From contig NZ_PEKX01000018.1 of NCBI RefSeq assembly GCF_002796985.1, forward strand, positions 287,231-351,230: a stretch of DNA of 64,000 nt. Reading direction: 5' to 3'. Below, one piece after another: positions 51,874 through 61,052 of the stretch. The notes beneath the pieces are model-generated. The model worked only from the letters and a program-made list of their open reading frames with translations. It had not been told where the DNA came from and searched no databases. Numbering within the stretch: the first letter of the stretch is position 1; each line of letters opens with the position of its first letter. This DNA comes from Pseudomonas sp. GTDB taxonomy: Bacteria > Pseudomonadota > Gammaproteobacteria > Pseudomonadales > Pseudomonadaceae. Both the position numbers and the translations under genes were made by a program.

Positions 51874-52358
51874 AGACATACCGCAGCAAGGGAAGCCAGC
51901 AGGGGGCGACCCTGGTGATCACCCTGGTGATGTTGCTGATGCTGATGCTGATGGTGGGTAGCGCTTACAACCTGAGCGGCACCAACCTGAAGGCGGTGGG
52001 CAATATGCAGTTCCGCAACGAGGCCATCGCTTCCGCCAACATCGGCATCGAACGGGTGCTGGGGTCAGCGTTCACCACTGCGCCGACGGCGGAGCAGTTG
52101 GATGTCGACATCAACAACGACGGTACCACTGATTATCAGGTGTCGATGGCGGCCCCGATCTGCCTGAGCGCGAAACAGAGTGCCGGGTCTTCGCTCTGTG
52201 GCCAGCAGACGCAGAACATGTGCAGCCAGGACTGGAACACCGTCTGGGAACTGCATGCGACAGTGACCGATGCCGTGACCGGAGCGGCAGTGAAGGTGCG
52301 CTCGGGTGTGCGTGTGCAGCTCACCGATACGCAGAAGCAGACCGTGTGCGGAGCATGA
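51870..52358 (+). CDS. pilX: Type IV minor pilin PilX
   Basis: A 162-residue PilX-type pseudopilin. Leader to Gly12 (SKGSQQG), then ATLVITLVMLLMLMLMVGSAYNL. Position 5 of the mature protein is Ile rather than Glu, which is normal for the tip-type pilins PilX/GspK. A conserved Cys pair is visible (SSLCGQQTQNMCSQ). It overlaps pilW and pilY1 by 4 bp each (ATGA). Confidence 0.9.
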   Translation: MKTYRSKGSQQGATLVITLVMLLMLMLMVGSAYNLSGTNLKAVGNMQFRNEAIASANIGIERVLGSAFTTAPTAEQLDVDINNDGTTDYQVSMAAPICLSAKQSAGSSLCGQQTQNMCSQDWNTVWELHATVTDAVTGAAVKVRSGVRVQLTDTQKQTVCGA

Positions 52359-55300
52359 AGATGAACACTCAGGGCAGTCTCACGATCCTTCGGCAGATGC
52401 TCGCATTCTGCGTTCTATGTCTCCCATCGATCACGGCTTTTGCCGAGGACATCGATCTGTTCATCGGCACGCCGCCGAACTCGACGGATGCGCCGAACGT
52501 GCTGATCGTCCTCGACAACACCGCCAACTGGAACACGCCCTTCGACAATGAAAAGGCCGCGCTGGTATCGGTGATCAATGGGCTGACCGCAAACAAGTTC
52601 CGCGTCGGCCTGATGATGTTCACCGAGACTGGCGGTGGCGACAAGGGCGACGACGGCGCCTATGTCCGGGCTGCCATCCGCTTGTTCGACACGGCGAACA
52701 AGTCCAAGTACCAGGCGCTGGTGAACAGCCTGGACGTGGGGGACGACAAGTCCAACGGCGGCAAGATCAGCAAGGCGATGGAGGAGGCCTGGCTCTATTA
52801 CTCGGCCAGCGCGCCCAATTCGGGCAACAAGAAGGTAAAGACCGACTACGTCGGTAACGTCTCGGGTACCGCGTCCTCCAAGGCCATCTACGCCCTGGCG
52901 GGCAATGCGTTGCCATCGAAGGATGGCTCGCCCTACGTAACCCCTATCGTTGCCGGCTGCGCGAAGAACTTCATCATCTATATCAGCAACGGTGCGGCGC
53001 AGGACAACACCAACGACATCAAACAGGCCACTGACGCGTTGAGCGCGGCAGGCGGCAGTACCACCGCCATCCCGATCTCCCCCAGTGGCTCGCAGGACAA
53101 TGTGGCCGACGAGTGGGCGCGCTTCATGAAGAAGAGCCGTCTGGCCATCACCACCTACACCGTGGATATCAACAAGGATACCCAAGGGCAGGGGCCTGGC
53201 TGGACCGCCTTGCTCAAGAGCATGGCCAACGTCAGCAGCGGCAAGTATTTCGATGTGACCTCCAGCGGCAGCCAGATCGCCGACGCGCTGAACGCCATCT
53301 TCTCCGAAATCCAGGCGACCAACAGTGTGTTCGCCTCGGTGACCCTGCCGGTCAGCGTCAATACCCAGAGCACTTACCTGAACCAGGTGTTCGTCGGCAT
53401 GTTCCGGCCGGACACCGACTCCTTCCCGCGCTGGCCCGGCAACCTCAAGCAGTACAAGCTGGGCATGGTCGGTGGTGCGTTGAAGACGGTGGATGCCGAC
53501 GACCGCAGCGCCATCAACAGCAGTACCGGCTTCATCACCGAATGCGCACGCAGCTTCTGGACGCCGAGCACGACGGACAACTACTGGGCATTCAAGCCGC
53601 AGGGCGGCTGCCTGACGGTAACGGGGGCGGATGCTTCCAACTATCCCGACGGCAACATCGTCGAGAAGGGCGCCCAGGCCTATCGCCTGCGCCAGGGCGG
53701 CACGCGCACCGTGAAGACCTGCAGCGCTTCCGGTTGCACCGCGCTGACCAACTTTGACACCGCCAATGGGACGGCCATCGGCCTGCTGGGCACGGCGAAC
53801 ACCACCGAGCGCGATACCTTGATCAACTGGGCACGGGGTGCCGACAACCAGGACGAGAACACCAACGCCAACCTGACCGAAGTCCGCTCCACGGTGCATG
53901 GCGACGTGGTTCACTCGCGGCCGGCGGCGATCAACTATGGCACTGCAGGGGCGCCGCAGGTGGTCGTCTATTACGGCGGCAATGACGGGTTGCTGCGGGC
54001 GATCAACGGCAACCGTACCGCTGCCATTGGCTCGGTGCCGGCCGGCAACGAAATCTGGTCGTTCATGCCGCCGGAGTTCTACCCCAACATCAAGCGCCTG
54101 CGCGACAACAGCGTCACCATTGCCTTCCCCGGCCATACCACGGGGTCGCCGACGCCGCAGCCCAAGGCCTACGGCATGGATGGCTCGATCACCACGGTTC
54201 GTCAGGGCACCAGTACCTGGATCTACGCCGCCATGCGTCGCGGAGGGCGGGCGCTGTATGCCTTCGATGTAACCACGCTGAACAGCCCCAGCCTGAAATG
54301 GAAGATCGGTTGCCCGAACCTGACCAACGACACCGGCTGTTCCACCGACCTGAGCGATATCGGGCAGACCTGGGCGACGCCGACGACCCTCAAGGCGGCT
54401 GGCCATGGCGGCGGCAATTCGACCATCCTGGCCATGGGTGGTGGCTATGACAACTGCGAGGACGCTGACCCGAACACCTGCACTTCGTCTTCCAAGGGCC
54501 GCCGCATCTATATGCTGGATGCCGATACGGGCACCGCGCTGAAGATCTTCACCACCGACCGCGGCGTCGTAGGCGATGTGACCATCGTCACCAACAGCGC
54601 CGGCCAGGCTGTCTTCGGCTATGCGGCCGACCTGGGTGGCAATGTCTACCGGATTTCCGGGCTCGACGCCGCCACGCCCATCGGCGATACCGCACCGGCG
54701 GACTGGACCATCACCAAGATCGCCGCGCTGGGCTGCGACGCGGCTGCCAGTTGCACGGCGAACCGCAAGTTCCTGTACGGCCCCGAGGTCGCCGCCAGCA
54801 ACGGCGAATACATCATCATTCTCGGCTCGGGGGACCGTGAGAAGCCGCTGCTCAGTTATACCTCCGCCGCCACTGTCTCGAACCGCTTCTACACCCTACG
54901 GGACAAACCGAGCGATTCGACCTGGCTGACCTCCCAGAATGCCGCGTGCGCCGCCAACGTAATCTGCAACGCTTCACTGCTGGCTATCACCGGCTCGGGA
55001 ACTCCTAGCGATGCCGACCTCGCCAACTATCCGAGAGGCTGGTACCTCGCGCTGGCACCGACTGAACAGGTGGTGACCTCGGCCTTGCTGCTGTTCGACA
55101 CCATCATCTTCAGTACCCACGCACCACAAGTGGCGAGCCTCACCAGTTGCGTCGGTCTCGGGACGGCGCGCAACTACAACATCAACTACCTGAATGCCTC
55201 GGGAAACGGTGATCGCTTCCAGGTGATCGCCGGTGGCGGCCTGCCGCCGTCACCCGTGGCGGGCGTTGTGGAGCTTGATGACGGAACGCAGAAACCCTTC

Positions 55301-55414
55301 ATCATCGGCGGTGGTCCATGCGCCACTGACTCCTCGCTGCAGGGCTGCGAAGCGGTTCCGCCGGCATCGGGTACTCGGCCGAAATCCTGGGTGTTCTGGG
55401 ATATCGAGCGATAG
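52355..55414 (+). CDS. pilY1: Type IV pilus tip-associated adhesin PilY1
   Basis: A 1019-residue exported protein. A signal peptide (1-30, ending ITAFA) leads into an N-terminal von Willebrand A-like domain (about 45-370, beginning APNVLIVLDNTANWN). A linker and a C-terminal beta-propeller (about 510-930, beginning GDVVHSRPAAINYG) follow. PilY1/PilC proteins sit at the pilus tip, promote extension, bind surfaces and feed surface sensing. This protein is shorter than P. aeruginosa PilY1 (about 1160 residues). I could not find the canonical calcium loop with certainty. It lies in the middle of the operon; pilY2 is absent. Confidence 0.92.
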   Translation: MKMNTQGSLTILRQMLAFCVLCLPSITAFAEDIDLFIGTPPNSTDAPNVLIVLDNTANWNTPFDNEKAALVSVINGLTANKFRVGLMMFTETGGGDKGDDGAYVRAAIRLFDTANKSKYQALVNSLDVGDDKSNGGKISKAMEEAWLYYSASAPNSGNKKVKTDYVGNVSGTASSKAIYALAGNALPSKDGSPYVTPIVAGCAKNFIIYISNGAAQDNTNDIKQATDALSAAGGSTTAIPISPSGSQDNVADEWARFMKKSRLAITTYTVDINKDTQGQGPGWTALLKSMANVSSGKYFDVTSSGSQIADALNAIFSEIQATNSVFASVTLPVSVNTQSTYLNQVFVGMFRPDTDSFPRWPGNLKQYKLGMVGGALKTVDADDRSAINSSTGFITECARSFWTPSTTDNYWAFKPQGGCLTVTGADASNYPDGNIVEKGAQAYRLRQGGTRTVKTCSASGCTALTNFDTANGTAIGLLGTANTTERDTLINWARGADNQDENTNANLTEVRSTVHGDVVHSRPAAINYGTAGAPQVVVYYGGNDGLLRAINGNRTAAIGSVPAGNEIWSFMPPEFYPNIKRLRDNSVTIAFPGHTTGSPTPQPKAYGMDGSITTVRQGTSTWIYAAMRRGGRALYAFDVTTLNSPSLKWKIGCPNLTNDTGCSTDLSDIGQTWATPTTLKAAGHGGGNSTILAMGGGYDNCEDADPNTCTSSSKGRRIYMLDADTGTALKIFTTDRGVVGDVTIVTNSAGQAVFGYAADLGGNVYRISGLDAATPIGDTAPADWTITKIAALGCDAAASCTANRKFLYGPEVAASNGEYIIILGSGDREKPLLSYTSAATVSNRFYTLRDKPSDSTWLTSQNAACAANVICNASLLAITGSGTPSDADLANYPRGWYLALAPTEQVVTSALLLFDTIIFSTHAPQVASLTSCVGLGTARNYNINYLNASGNGDRFQVIAGGGLPPSPVAGVVELDDGTQKPFIIGGGPCATDSSLQGCEAVPPASGTRPKSWVFWDIER

Positions 55415-55423
55415 GGGCTGACC

Positions 55424-55924
55424 ATGAAAGCGATTTCCCGAGGCCTGGCCAGCGGCTTTACCCTGCTGGAACTGATGGTGACCCTGGCGGTGCTGGCGAT
55501 CCTGGTCGGCATTGCCGTACCGTCGCTCAGCGATGCCACGCTGGCCAGCAAGCTCAAGGCCAGCGCCAACGATCTGGTGGCGGGCGTGGCAATGGGGCGT
55601 AGCGAAGCGATCAAGCGCAACGCTGTGACCAGTATGTGCGTGTCCAGCGACGGCAGCAGCTGCGGTTCAGGTGGTTGGGATCAGGGTTGGATCATCATTT
55701 CCGGCTCCACCGTGCTCGATAAACACCCCGCTGCGCCGACAGGCTTCAAGGTTTCCTCGAGCGTGACCAAGATCGACTTCCAGCCGACCGGCGTGGGTAA
55801 CACCCAGGCGAGCATCACCGTCTGCCGTTCCGCTCCCAGCGCGGGTGCCCAGGAGCGCGTGGTGAATGTCAGCGCCACGGGACGCGCCTATGTCAGCAAG
55901 ACCGCCACAGGTAGCTGTTCCTGA
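55424..55924 (+). CDS. FimT/GspH-type minor pseudopilin
   Basis: A 166-residue prepilin with leader to Gly11 (MKAISRGLASG), then FTLLELMVTLAVLAILVGIAVPSL. The globular part fits the GspH/FimT domain (MGRSEAIKRN, then VTSMCVSSDGSSC and WDQGWIIISG). In P. aeruginosa the corresponding genes fimT and fimU start the cluster; here it is last, 9 bp after pilY1. FimT-like pilins of some species bind DNA for uptake; FimU completes the priming complex. I cannot decide between the two roles. A strong terminator follows. Confidence 0.88.
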   Translation: MKAISRGLASGFTLLELMVTLAVLAILVGIAVPSLSDATLASKLKASANDLVAGVAMGRSEAIKRNAVTSMCVSSDGSSCGSGGWDQGWIIISGSTVLDKHPAAPTGFKVSSSVTKIDFQPTGVGNTQASITVCRSAPSAGAQERVVNVSATGRAYVSKTATGSCS

Positions 55925-55973
55925 GGCGGTGAGGGGGCACTGCCAAAACCCGGCAGGGCAAATCGCAGGCAAC

Positions 55974-56001
55974 AAAAAACCGGCCCTAAGGCCGGTTTTT
56001 T
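55974..56001. terminator. Bidirectional terminator after the minor-pilin operon
   Basis: A perfect 12-bp stem AAAAAACCGGCC / GGCCGGTTTTTT with a CTAA loop lies 50 bp after the last pilin gene. Confidence 0.9.
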
Positions 56002-56004
56002 GTG

Positions 56005-56036
56005 GGTTTCTGGATTTCCTGGGAAATCCAGAAACC
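56005..56036. repeat. 14-bp perfect inverted repeat beside the attachment site
   Basis: GGTTTCTGGATTTC and GAAATCCAGAAACC face each other across 4 nt, just 6 bp from the tRNA-derived attachment core. It could be the original terminator of the leftward tRNA gene. Confidence 0.7.
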
Positions 56037-56042
56037 ATGTGG

Positions 56043-56062
56043 TGGTGCCCCGGGAGGGACTC
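56043..56062 (-). other. Attachment site: 20-bp copy of a tRNA 3' end
   Basis: Read on the minus strand, GAGTCCCTCCCGGGGCACCA is the 3' end of a tRNA: half of the T-loop (GAGT), the 3' side of the T-stem (CCCTC), the 3' side of the acceptor stem (CCGGGGC) and ACCA. Upstream of it on that strand the tRNA homology stops at once, so this is a duplicated att core and not a gene. An integrase gene follows 150 bp away. The isotype cannot be set from 20 bases. From memory, P. aeruginosa has a tRNA-Leu at the corresponding place beside the EAL gene. Confidence 0.75.
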
Positions 56063-56126
56063 TCATTGCCACATGTGGGTTTCATAAACCTCTATTGTTT
56101 TGCTTTAAGGTCATGATCCATAAGGG

Positions 56127-56204
56127 TTTACGCCAAAGCTAATCCGTCATCTTGCATAGGCTTGGCGTAATTTCGTGCTACCGTTTACGCCAAATTTACG
56201 CCAA
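56127..56204. promoter_or_regulatory. Cluster of TTTACGCCAA repeats upstream of the integrase (arm-type sites)
   Basis: TTTACGCCAA occurs at 56127-56136, 56184-56193 and 56195-56204, and one inverted copy with a mismatch lies at 56162-56171. The last two direct copies are 11 bp apart, one helical turn. Such clusters next to an att core and an int gene are typical integrase arm or excisionase binding sites. Confidence 0.65.
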
Positions 56205-56213
56205 GGCGGGTGA

Positions 56214-57215
56214 GTGGTGGCAACGTACAGGAAGCGGAGTGGTGGATGGCGCGTCGAGGTGGCCAAGAAGGGAGTACGGGACTCAGGCACCTTCTCCACG
56301 AAGGCCGAGGCAGTGGCCTGGGCGACTCAGCGAGAGGCTGAGATTCTGGCTGGAGTTGGGAGCCCCAAAGGGGCATCGAACTCGACTCTGAAGGAGGCGC
56401 TGGAGAAATACAAGGAGGAGGTATCGCCCAGCAAGGTCGGCCAACGCTGGGAGGAGATCCGCCTTGACAAGCTGATCAATGAGCTGGAGTTCGTCGGCGA
56501 GCGGATCGTAGACGTCGGCGCCGAGCAGATCGCCGCCTGGCGCGACCTGCGATTGAAGTCGGTGGCCACCTCAACCGTGCGCCGGGAGATGACGCTGCTG
56601 TCCAGCGTGTTCGAACAGGCGCGGCGCGAATGGCGATGGATCAAGTCGAACCCAGTGCGCGAGGTGAAACGACCGAAGAACAGACCGCCCAGGGACCGGA
56701 GGATATCGGCTGCCGAGGAAAAGAAGCTCCTCGACGGTCTTGGGTATGTCGAGGGCGAGGCGCCTACCGGTAAGCTGCAGGAGCTGGCCTATGCCTTCCT
56801 TATCGCGCTGGAGACCGCCATGCGGCAGGGTGAGATTCTCGGCCTATCTCCCGCCCGGGTGCATCTTCGGGCCCGATATGTGGAATTGACCCACACCAAG
56901 AACGGCGACGCCCGCAAGGTGCCGCTGAGCTCGCGAGCGGTTGAGCTGCTGAAGGTTATGGCCGATGCCGCCGGTGACCGCCAGGACCTTTTCACCCTGT
57001 CGTCCAAGTCGGCGGACGTCATGTTTCGAAGGGTTCGTGATCGAGTGAAGATCGACGGCCTGACCTTCCACGACACCAGGCACGAGGCGACTACCAGGCT
57101 TGCCAGGAAACTCGACGTCCTGGACCTGGCGCGGATGACTGGGCATCGTGACCCGCGCTCGCTGATGGTGTACTACAACGCGACTGCCACCGAAGTTGCG
57201 TCACGTTTGGATTGA
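56214..57215 (+). CDS. Tyrosine-type site-specific integrase
   Basis: A 333-residue phage-type integrase. Residues 1-55 form an arm-binding domain (YRKRSGGWRVEVAKKGVRDSG), 60-150 the core-binding SAM-like domain, and 165-333 the catalytic domain. Catalytic residues are visible: Arg in ETAMRQGEILGL, Lys in HTKNGDARKVPL, His-x-x-Arg in HDTRHEA, His in MTGHRDP and the nucleophile Tyr in MVYYNAT. The set is complete, so it should be active. The start is GTG 56214 or 56217. It points away from the att core, into the island. Confidence 0.93.
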   Translation: MVATYRKRSGGWRVEVAKKGVRDSGTFSTKAEAVAWATQREAEILAGVGSPKGASNSTLKEALEKYKEEVSPSKVGQRWEEIRLDKLINELEFVGERIVDVGAEQIAAWRDLRLKSVATSTVRREMTLLSSVFEQARREWRWIKSNPVREVKRPKNRPPRDRRISAAEEKKLLDGLGYVEGEAPTGKLQELAYAFLIALETAMRQGEILGLSPARVHLRARYVELTHTKNGDARKVPLSSRAVELLKVMADAAGDRQDLFTLSSKSADVMFRRVRDRVKIDGLTFHDTRHEATTRLARKLDVLDLARMTGHRDPRSLMVYYNATATEVASRLD

Positions 57216-57303
57216 GGCCTTGGCAGATGTCGTGTCCTTTTGCCGGTGGATCTGATCGATAACAGGTCCTGCTATTAGTAGAGCGCGGCGAGTACATTGG
57301 ATG

Positions 57304-57309
57304 GCATGG
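57304..57309 (+). repeat. Target-site duplication GCATGG, left copy
   Basis: GCATGG directly abuts the left terminal inverted repeat (TGTGTAATTGCA). The identical hexamer abuts the right end at 61053-61058. Confidence 0.75.
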
Positions 57310-57400
57310 TGTGTAATTGCACTGACTTGACCACCCGATTGCATTCCTCCTGACCAAGCATTTGCATTCGTGCTGACCACCGCTTGCATGCGGCTTAACC
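57310..57400 (+). repeat. Left end of the ars transposon: four-unit repeat array
   Basis: TTGCA-N6/7-TGACC units begin at 57317, 57339, 57362 and 57384; the last is degenerate (TTAACC). The outermost bases are TGTGTAATTGCA. Confidence 0.75.
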
Positions 57401-57446
57401 TGTCACACTGAGTCACGACCGGCTGCAATCGACCCATAGCGGACGT

Positions 57447-57992
57447 TCAGCCGGCAATCTCCGGATAGCCGAGAGGGTCTGCGGGCGAGCTGATCGGTGT
57501 ACCCAGCTCCAGGCGCCAGTAACCCACGTCATGCCACTGGCCTAGCTTGAAACCGACCTGAGGGAAAGTGCCGATGTGTCGGAATCCCAAGCGCTCATGC
57601 AAACCGACGCTTGCAGCGTTGGGCAGCGCAATGCCGGCATAGGCTGCGTTGAATCCCTGCCTGGCGAGTATGGGTAGCAGCTCGCTGTAGAGGCTGCGGC
57701 CCACCCCGGAGCGACGCTCGCCGTCCGCTATGTAGACGGTGACATCCACTGCCCAGCGGTACGCTGCGCGCGCCCTGTGTTGGCTGGCGTAGGCGTAGCC
57801 AACCAGGCGCCCATCGCGCTCCGCGACAAGGTACGGGTAGGTCCTCAGCGTCGTGACGATGCGTTGCCGCATCTCCTCGACGGTCGGCGGTACTTCCTCG
57901 AAGGAGATCGCCGTGCCGGTCACGACCGGAGCGTAGATGGCCTGGATCGCCGCGGCGTCCTCGGGGCGGGCTTCTCTGATTTCGATTGTCAT
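57447..57992 (-). CDS. arsN1: Arsinothricin/phosphinothricin-type N-acetyltransferase ArsN1
   Basis: A 181-residue GNAT acetyltransferase, last gene of the ars operon. It shows the phosphinothricin acetyltransferase pattern: EIREARPEDAAAIQAIYAPVV at the start (split), ISFEEVPPTVEEMRQRI, the acetyl-CoA loop ERRSGVGRSLY, then GLHERLGFRHIGTFPQVGFKLGQWHDVGYW. It closely resembles ArsN1 of Pseudomonas putida ars operons, which acetylates the arsenical antibiotic arsinothricin. The operon context favours that role over glufosinate resistance. It follows arsH by 7 bp. Confidence 0.88.
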   Translation of the reverse strand: MTIEIREARPEDAAAIQAIYAPVVTGTAISFEEVPPTVEEMRQRIVTTLRTYPYLVAERDGRLVGYAYASQHRARAAYRWAVDVTVYIADGERRSGVGRSLYSELLPILARQGFNAAYAGIALPNAASVGLHERLGFRHIGTFPQVGFKLGQWHDVGYWRLELGTPISSPADPLGYPEIAG

Positions 57993-57999
57993 GGCGACC

Positions 58000-58701
58000 T
58001 CAGATCGAGCGCTGATTCACGCGGGCGGAAAGCTGCTCGGCACTTTCCTTGCGCTCTGAATAGCGATCCACCAGGAACTCCTGGCGGTCACGCAGCAGCA
58101 GGGTGAACTTCACCAGTTCTTCCATGACGTCCACCACCCGATCGTAGTACGCCGAAGGCTTCATACGGCCGGCGTCATCGAACTCCAGGTAGGTCTTGGG
58201 TACCGACGATTGGTTGGGGATGGTGAACATGCGCATCCAGCGGCCGAGCACGCGTAATTGGTTGACGGCGTTGAACGACTGCGAGCCGCCGCAGACCTGC
58301 ATCACCGCCAGCGTCTTGCCCTGGGTGGGGCGCACGGCGCCGAGCGCCAGGGGAATCCAGTCGATCTGCGCCTTGAACACGGCGGACATGGCACCGTGGC
58401 GCTCCGGCGAGCACCAGACCTGGCCTTCCGACCACTGCACCAGTTCCCGCAGCTCCTGCACCTTGGGATGTTCCACCGGTACGTCGTCAGGTAGCGGCAG
58501 GCCCGAAGGATTGAAGATGCGCGTCTCGGCGCCGAAGTGCTGTAGCAGGCGCGCGGCTTCCTCCACCAACAGGCGGCTGAAGGAGCGTTCGCGGGTCGAT
58601 CCGTACAGCAGCAGGATGCGCGGCTGGTGCTCACTGGTGCGGACTGCCGCAGGCGGCAGGTCGAACAGCGAAAGGTCGAGGTTGGGCAGTTGCTCGGACA
58701 T
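58000..58701 (-). CDS. arsH: Organoarsenical oxidase ArsH (NADPH-dependent FMN reductase family)
   Basis: A 233-residue flavoprotein. The FMN phosphate loop GSTRERSFSR is near residue 34, and the second flavin contact region SPERHGAMSAVFKAQIDW near 98, both ArsH hallmarks. ArsH oxidises trivalent organoarsenicals such as methylarsenite and uses NADPH. It lies 12 bp after arsC in the operon. The length is as expected. Confidence 0.95.
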   Translation of the reverse strand: MSEQLPNLDLSLFDLPPAAVRTSEHQPRILLLYGSTRERSFSRLLVEEAARLLQHFGAETRIFNPSGLPLPDDVPVEHPKVQELRELVQWSEGQVWCSPERHGAMSAVFKAQIDWIPLALGAVRPTQGKTLAVMQVCGGSQSFNAVNQLRVLGRWMRMFTIPNQSSVPKTYLEFDDAGRMKPSAYYDRVVDVMEELVKFTLLLRDRQEFLVDRYSERKESAEQLSARVNQRSI

Positions 58702-58713
58702 GGTTCCTCCTGC

Positions 58714-59184
58714 TCAGAGCGCGCCGATGCGATCCAGCTCGCGCTTGAGTTCGTCGCGGCCGAGGGTGTCGAAGGGAAGGACGAAGAAGGCACGGCTGCG
58801 CAGCTCGATGCGGGCCAGCGTGGCGCGGAAGGCGGCGTCGATGGAAGCTTCGTCATCTGCAACTTCCGATGGGTCTTCCAGCCCCCAGTGGGACTTCAGC
58901 GCCGGGCCGAAGTACACCGGGCAGGCTTCGCCGGCGGCTTTGTCGCAGACGGTGATGACGATGTCCGGCGGATTGCCTTCGAAGGCGTCGTTGCCTTTGC
59001 TGCTCAGCCCCTCGATGGAGATACCGGCCTGCTGCAGGGTGGTGAGGCTGCGCGGCAGCACCTGCCCCTTGGGGAAACTGCCGGAGCTGACCGCCTCGAA
59101 GCCTTCCGGCGCCAGGTGGTTGAACAGCGCTTCGGAGAGGATGCTGCGGCAGCTGTTGGCCGTGCACATGAACAGGACTCGCAT
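58714..59184 (-). CDS. arsC: Arsenate reductase ArsC, thioredoxin-coupled type
   Basis: A 156-residue arsenate reductase of the low-molecular-weight phosphatase fold. The P-loop is CTANSCRS (Cys7, Arg13), and the two further redox Cys are in VCDKAAGEAC near 82-89. It reduces As(V) to As(III) for export by ArsB, regenerated by thioredoxin. GGAGG precedes the start. It lies 27 bp after arsB in transcription order. Confidence 0.95.
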   Translation of the reverse strand: MRVLFMCTANSCRSILSEALFNHLAPEGFEAVSSGSFPKGQVLPRSLTTLQQAGISIEGLSSKGNDAFEGNPPDIVITVCDKAAGEACPVYFGPALKSHWGLEDPSEVADDEASIDAAFRATLARIELRSRAFFVLPFDTLGRDELKRELDRIGAL

Positions 59185-59211
59185 GGAGGTCTCCTCCGCT
59201 CAACGCGGACG

Positions 59212-60495
<1,284 letters not shown>

Positions 60496-60516
60496 GGAGG
60501 ACTCGCTTGGAAAAGA

Positions 60517-60864
60517 TCAGCAGCAGGCAGCGTCACGGACGGGGCGGCCGTTCATGTTCTGCAGGCGGAGGGTGTTGTCGGCCAGCCATTGCGCGTTGGC
60601 CTGCAGGGTGACCTGCAGCATCTCGCGCACCCAGGCAGGCAGTTCGGGGTTGAGGCGGTAATACACCCACTGGCCCTGGCGGCGATCCAGCAGCAAGCCG
60701 CTGCTGCGCAGTTGCGCCAGGTGACGGCTGATCTTTGGCTGGCTGTCGTCCAGCGCGCACATCAGCTCGCAGACGCAGAGCTCGCCCAGGCTGGCGATGA
60801 GCAGGGTGGCGCGAACACGGGTCTCGTCGGCCAGGCTCTTGAAGACTTCGGGTGGAGTGATCAT
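60517..60864 (-). CDS. arsR: Arsenite-responsive repressor ArsR
   Basis: A 115-residue ArsR/SmtB winged-helix repressor. The arsenite site is in the first recognition region: GELCVCELMCAL holds CxC plus a third Cys four residues on. The HTH is SQPKISRHLAQLRSSGLL, and the wing follows (GQWVYYRL). Two C-terminal Cys (DAACC) are extra. The first gene of the operon, it represses it until As(III) binds. ATG 60864 has GGAG just downstream on the other strand only; ATG 60879 (MQDKAM...) is a possible longer start. Confidence 0.94.
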   Translation of the reverse strand: MITPPEVFKSLADETRVRATLLIASLGELCVCELMCALDDSQPKISRHLAQLRSSGLLLDRRQGQWVYYRLNPELPAWVREMLQVTLQANAQWLADNTLRLQNMNGRPVRDAACC

Positions 60865-60876
60865 GGCTTTATCTTG

Positions 60877-60920
60877 CATATGGAAAATCGAATATACGGA
60901 TTTCCATATGTAATACACAA
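60877..60920 (-). promoter_or_regulatory. ars operon promoter and ArsR operator
   Basis: A perfect 10-bp inverted repeat, CATATGGAAA (60877-60886) and TTTCCATATG (60901-60910), extends imperfectly to 14-bp arms. On the minus strand a promoter overlaps it: TTGTGT (60920-60915), 18 bp, TATATT (60896-60891). Binding of ArsR here would block RNA polymerase. The left arm touches the alternative arsR start. Confidence 0.75.
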
Positions 60921-60983
60921 GCCTTGTTGAACTTGAGCGGCCGCTTCTGGCCGTTTTCTGCCTGTCGCCTCTTCGGCGTGACT

Positions 60984-61052
60984 GGTCAAGTCGGATGCAA
61001 ACGGTGGTCAGCGGCAATGCAATTGGGCGGTCAAGTGCGATGCAATTACGCA
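60984..61052 (-). repeat. Right end of the ars transposon: three-unit repeat array
   Basis: Inverted TTGCA-N6/7-TGACC units lie at 61029-61045, 61006-61022 and 60984-61000. The tip is TGCAATTACGCA (61041-61052). Confidence 0.75.

Noticed and set aside
56043..56062. A complete tRNA gene at the island border
   Set aside because: Only the last 20 bases match a tRNA; sequence upstream on that strand has no T-stem 5' side, anticodon or D arm.
57447..57992. Dedicated phosphinothricin (glufosinate) resistance gene
   Set aside because: The family pattern fits, but its place at the end of an ars operon and its likeness to P. putida ArsN1 favour arsinothricin as the natural substrate.
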